From an uncultured Prevotella sp. (lineage in GTDB: Bacteria; Bacteroidota; Bacteroidia; Bacteroidales; Bacteroidaceae), in the NCBI GenBank assembly GCA_900548745.1, contig URLQ01000147.1, forward strand, positions 1 through 6,660: a DNA stretch of 6,660 nt, given 5' to 3'. This document shows, in pieces, positions 6,485 through 6,660 of this stretch. Within the stretch, counting starts at the first letter, position 1. Every line of letters begins with the position of its first letter. A program made the translations under genes and the position numbers. Under the pieces are notes generated by a model that searched no databases, was not told the origin of the DNA, and saw nothing but the letters and a program-made list of their open reading frames with translations.

Positions 6485-6660
6485 ATGATTAATCGTATAT
6501 GTCAGATAAACAATGAATTAGAAGACAGTATATTTCTTTTTGGTGCCCGCCAGACAGGAAAAAGTACTTTCTTGCGCCAAAAATTTCCAAATGCAATATA
6601 TTTTGACCTGCTCAACACGGAACTGAAGAACCGTTTTCTGCGACGGCCAGTCTTGCTGTA
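6485..6660 (+). CDS. AAA_14-type (probably DUF4143-containing) ATPase, N-terminal part only
   Basis: The gene starts with ATG at 6485 and stays open to the right edge, giving 58 residues. It shows FLFGARQTGKSTFLRQ, a Walker A P-loop (GARQTGKST, residues 20-28) in the form typical of the AAA_14 family, followed by FPNAIYFDLLNTE, which matches the conserved F-xA-xxDLL segment of that family. Such proteins are usually about 350-400 residues, with a C-terminal DUF4143; that part is beyond the window, so completeness cannot be judged. They are predicted cytosolic ATPases of unknown cellular role, abundant and patchily distributed in Bacteroidales, and often transferred between genomes. It is divergent from the symporter and has its own predicted promoter and a repeat-bearing leader. 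No strong Shine-Dalgarno is seen. Confidence 0.8.
   Translation, partial: MINRICQINNELEDSIFLFGARQTGKSTFLRQKFPNAIYFDLLNTELKNRFLRRPVLL

Overview
The window looks like chromosomal DNA of a member of the Bacteroidales, most likely a Prevotella-type relative. The evidence is two tandem secreted GH28 pectin hydrolases, an ACT-ACT-HAD form of SerB, an OprO/P-type outer-membrane porin with a C-terminal Phe, weak Shine-Dalgarno sites, and several promoter boxes of the Bacteroidetes TAnnTTTG type followed by GCACC-like starts. The genus is an inference; the protein families are read directly from the translations.

Layout. Positions 1-533 (+) hold the 3' end of a GH28 polygalacturonase-like gene. Ten bases later comes a complete second GH28 gene (544-1887, +), so the left edge is probably the tail of a pectin-utilisation operon. 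A 32-bp gap separates it from a convergent minus-strand pair: an outer-membrane porin (1920-3032) downstream of serB, phosphoserine phosphatase (3086-4333). An AT-rich 363-bp intergenic region (4334-4696) follows, then a minus-strand AGCS-family Na+:alanine/glycine symporter (4697-6052). A 432-bp AT-rich divergent region (6053-6484) separates the symporter from a plus-strand AAA_14-type ATPase that begins at 6485 and is cut by the right edge.

How the genes relate. The GH28 pair would act together outside the cytoplasm on galacturonan-type pectin. SerB makes L-serine, and the symporter imports small neutral amino acids; this is a loose thematic link and not evidence of one pathway. The porin shares direction with serB with a 53-bp gap, so co-transcription is possible.

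The least ordinary content is non-coding. There are three repeat structures: (1) four tandem 22-bp palindromic units at 4568-4655 arranged so that the whole array is also one large inverted repeat; (2) two tandem 32-bp hairpin units at 6383-6446 in the predicted leader of the ATPase mRNA; (3) an approximately 19-bp sequence present in opposite orientations on both sides of serB (3066-3084 and 4499-4517). No CRISPR array, tRNA, rRNA, insertion sequence or complete novel multi-gene system is visible.
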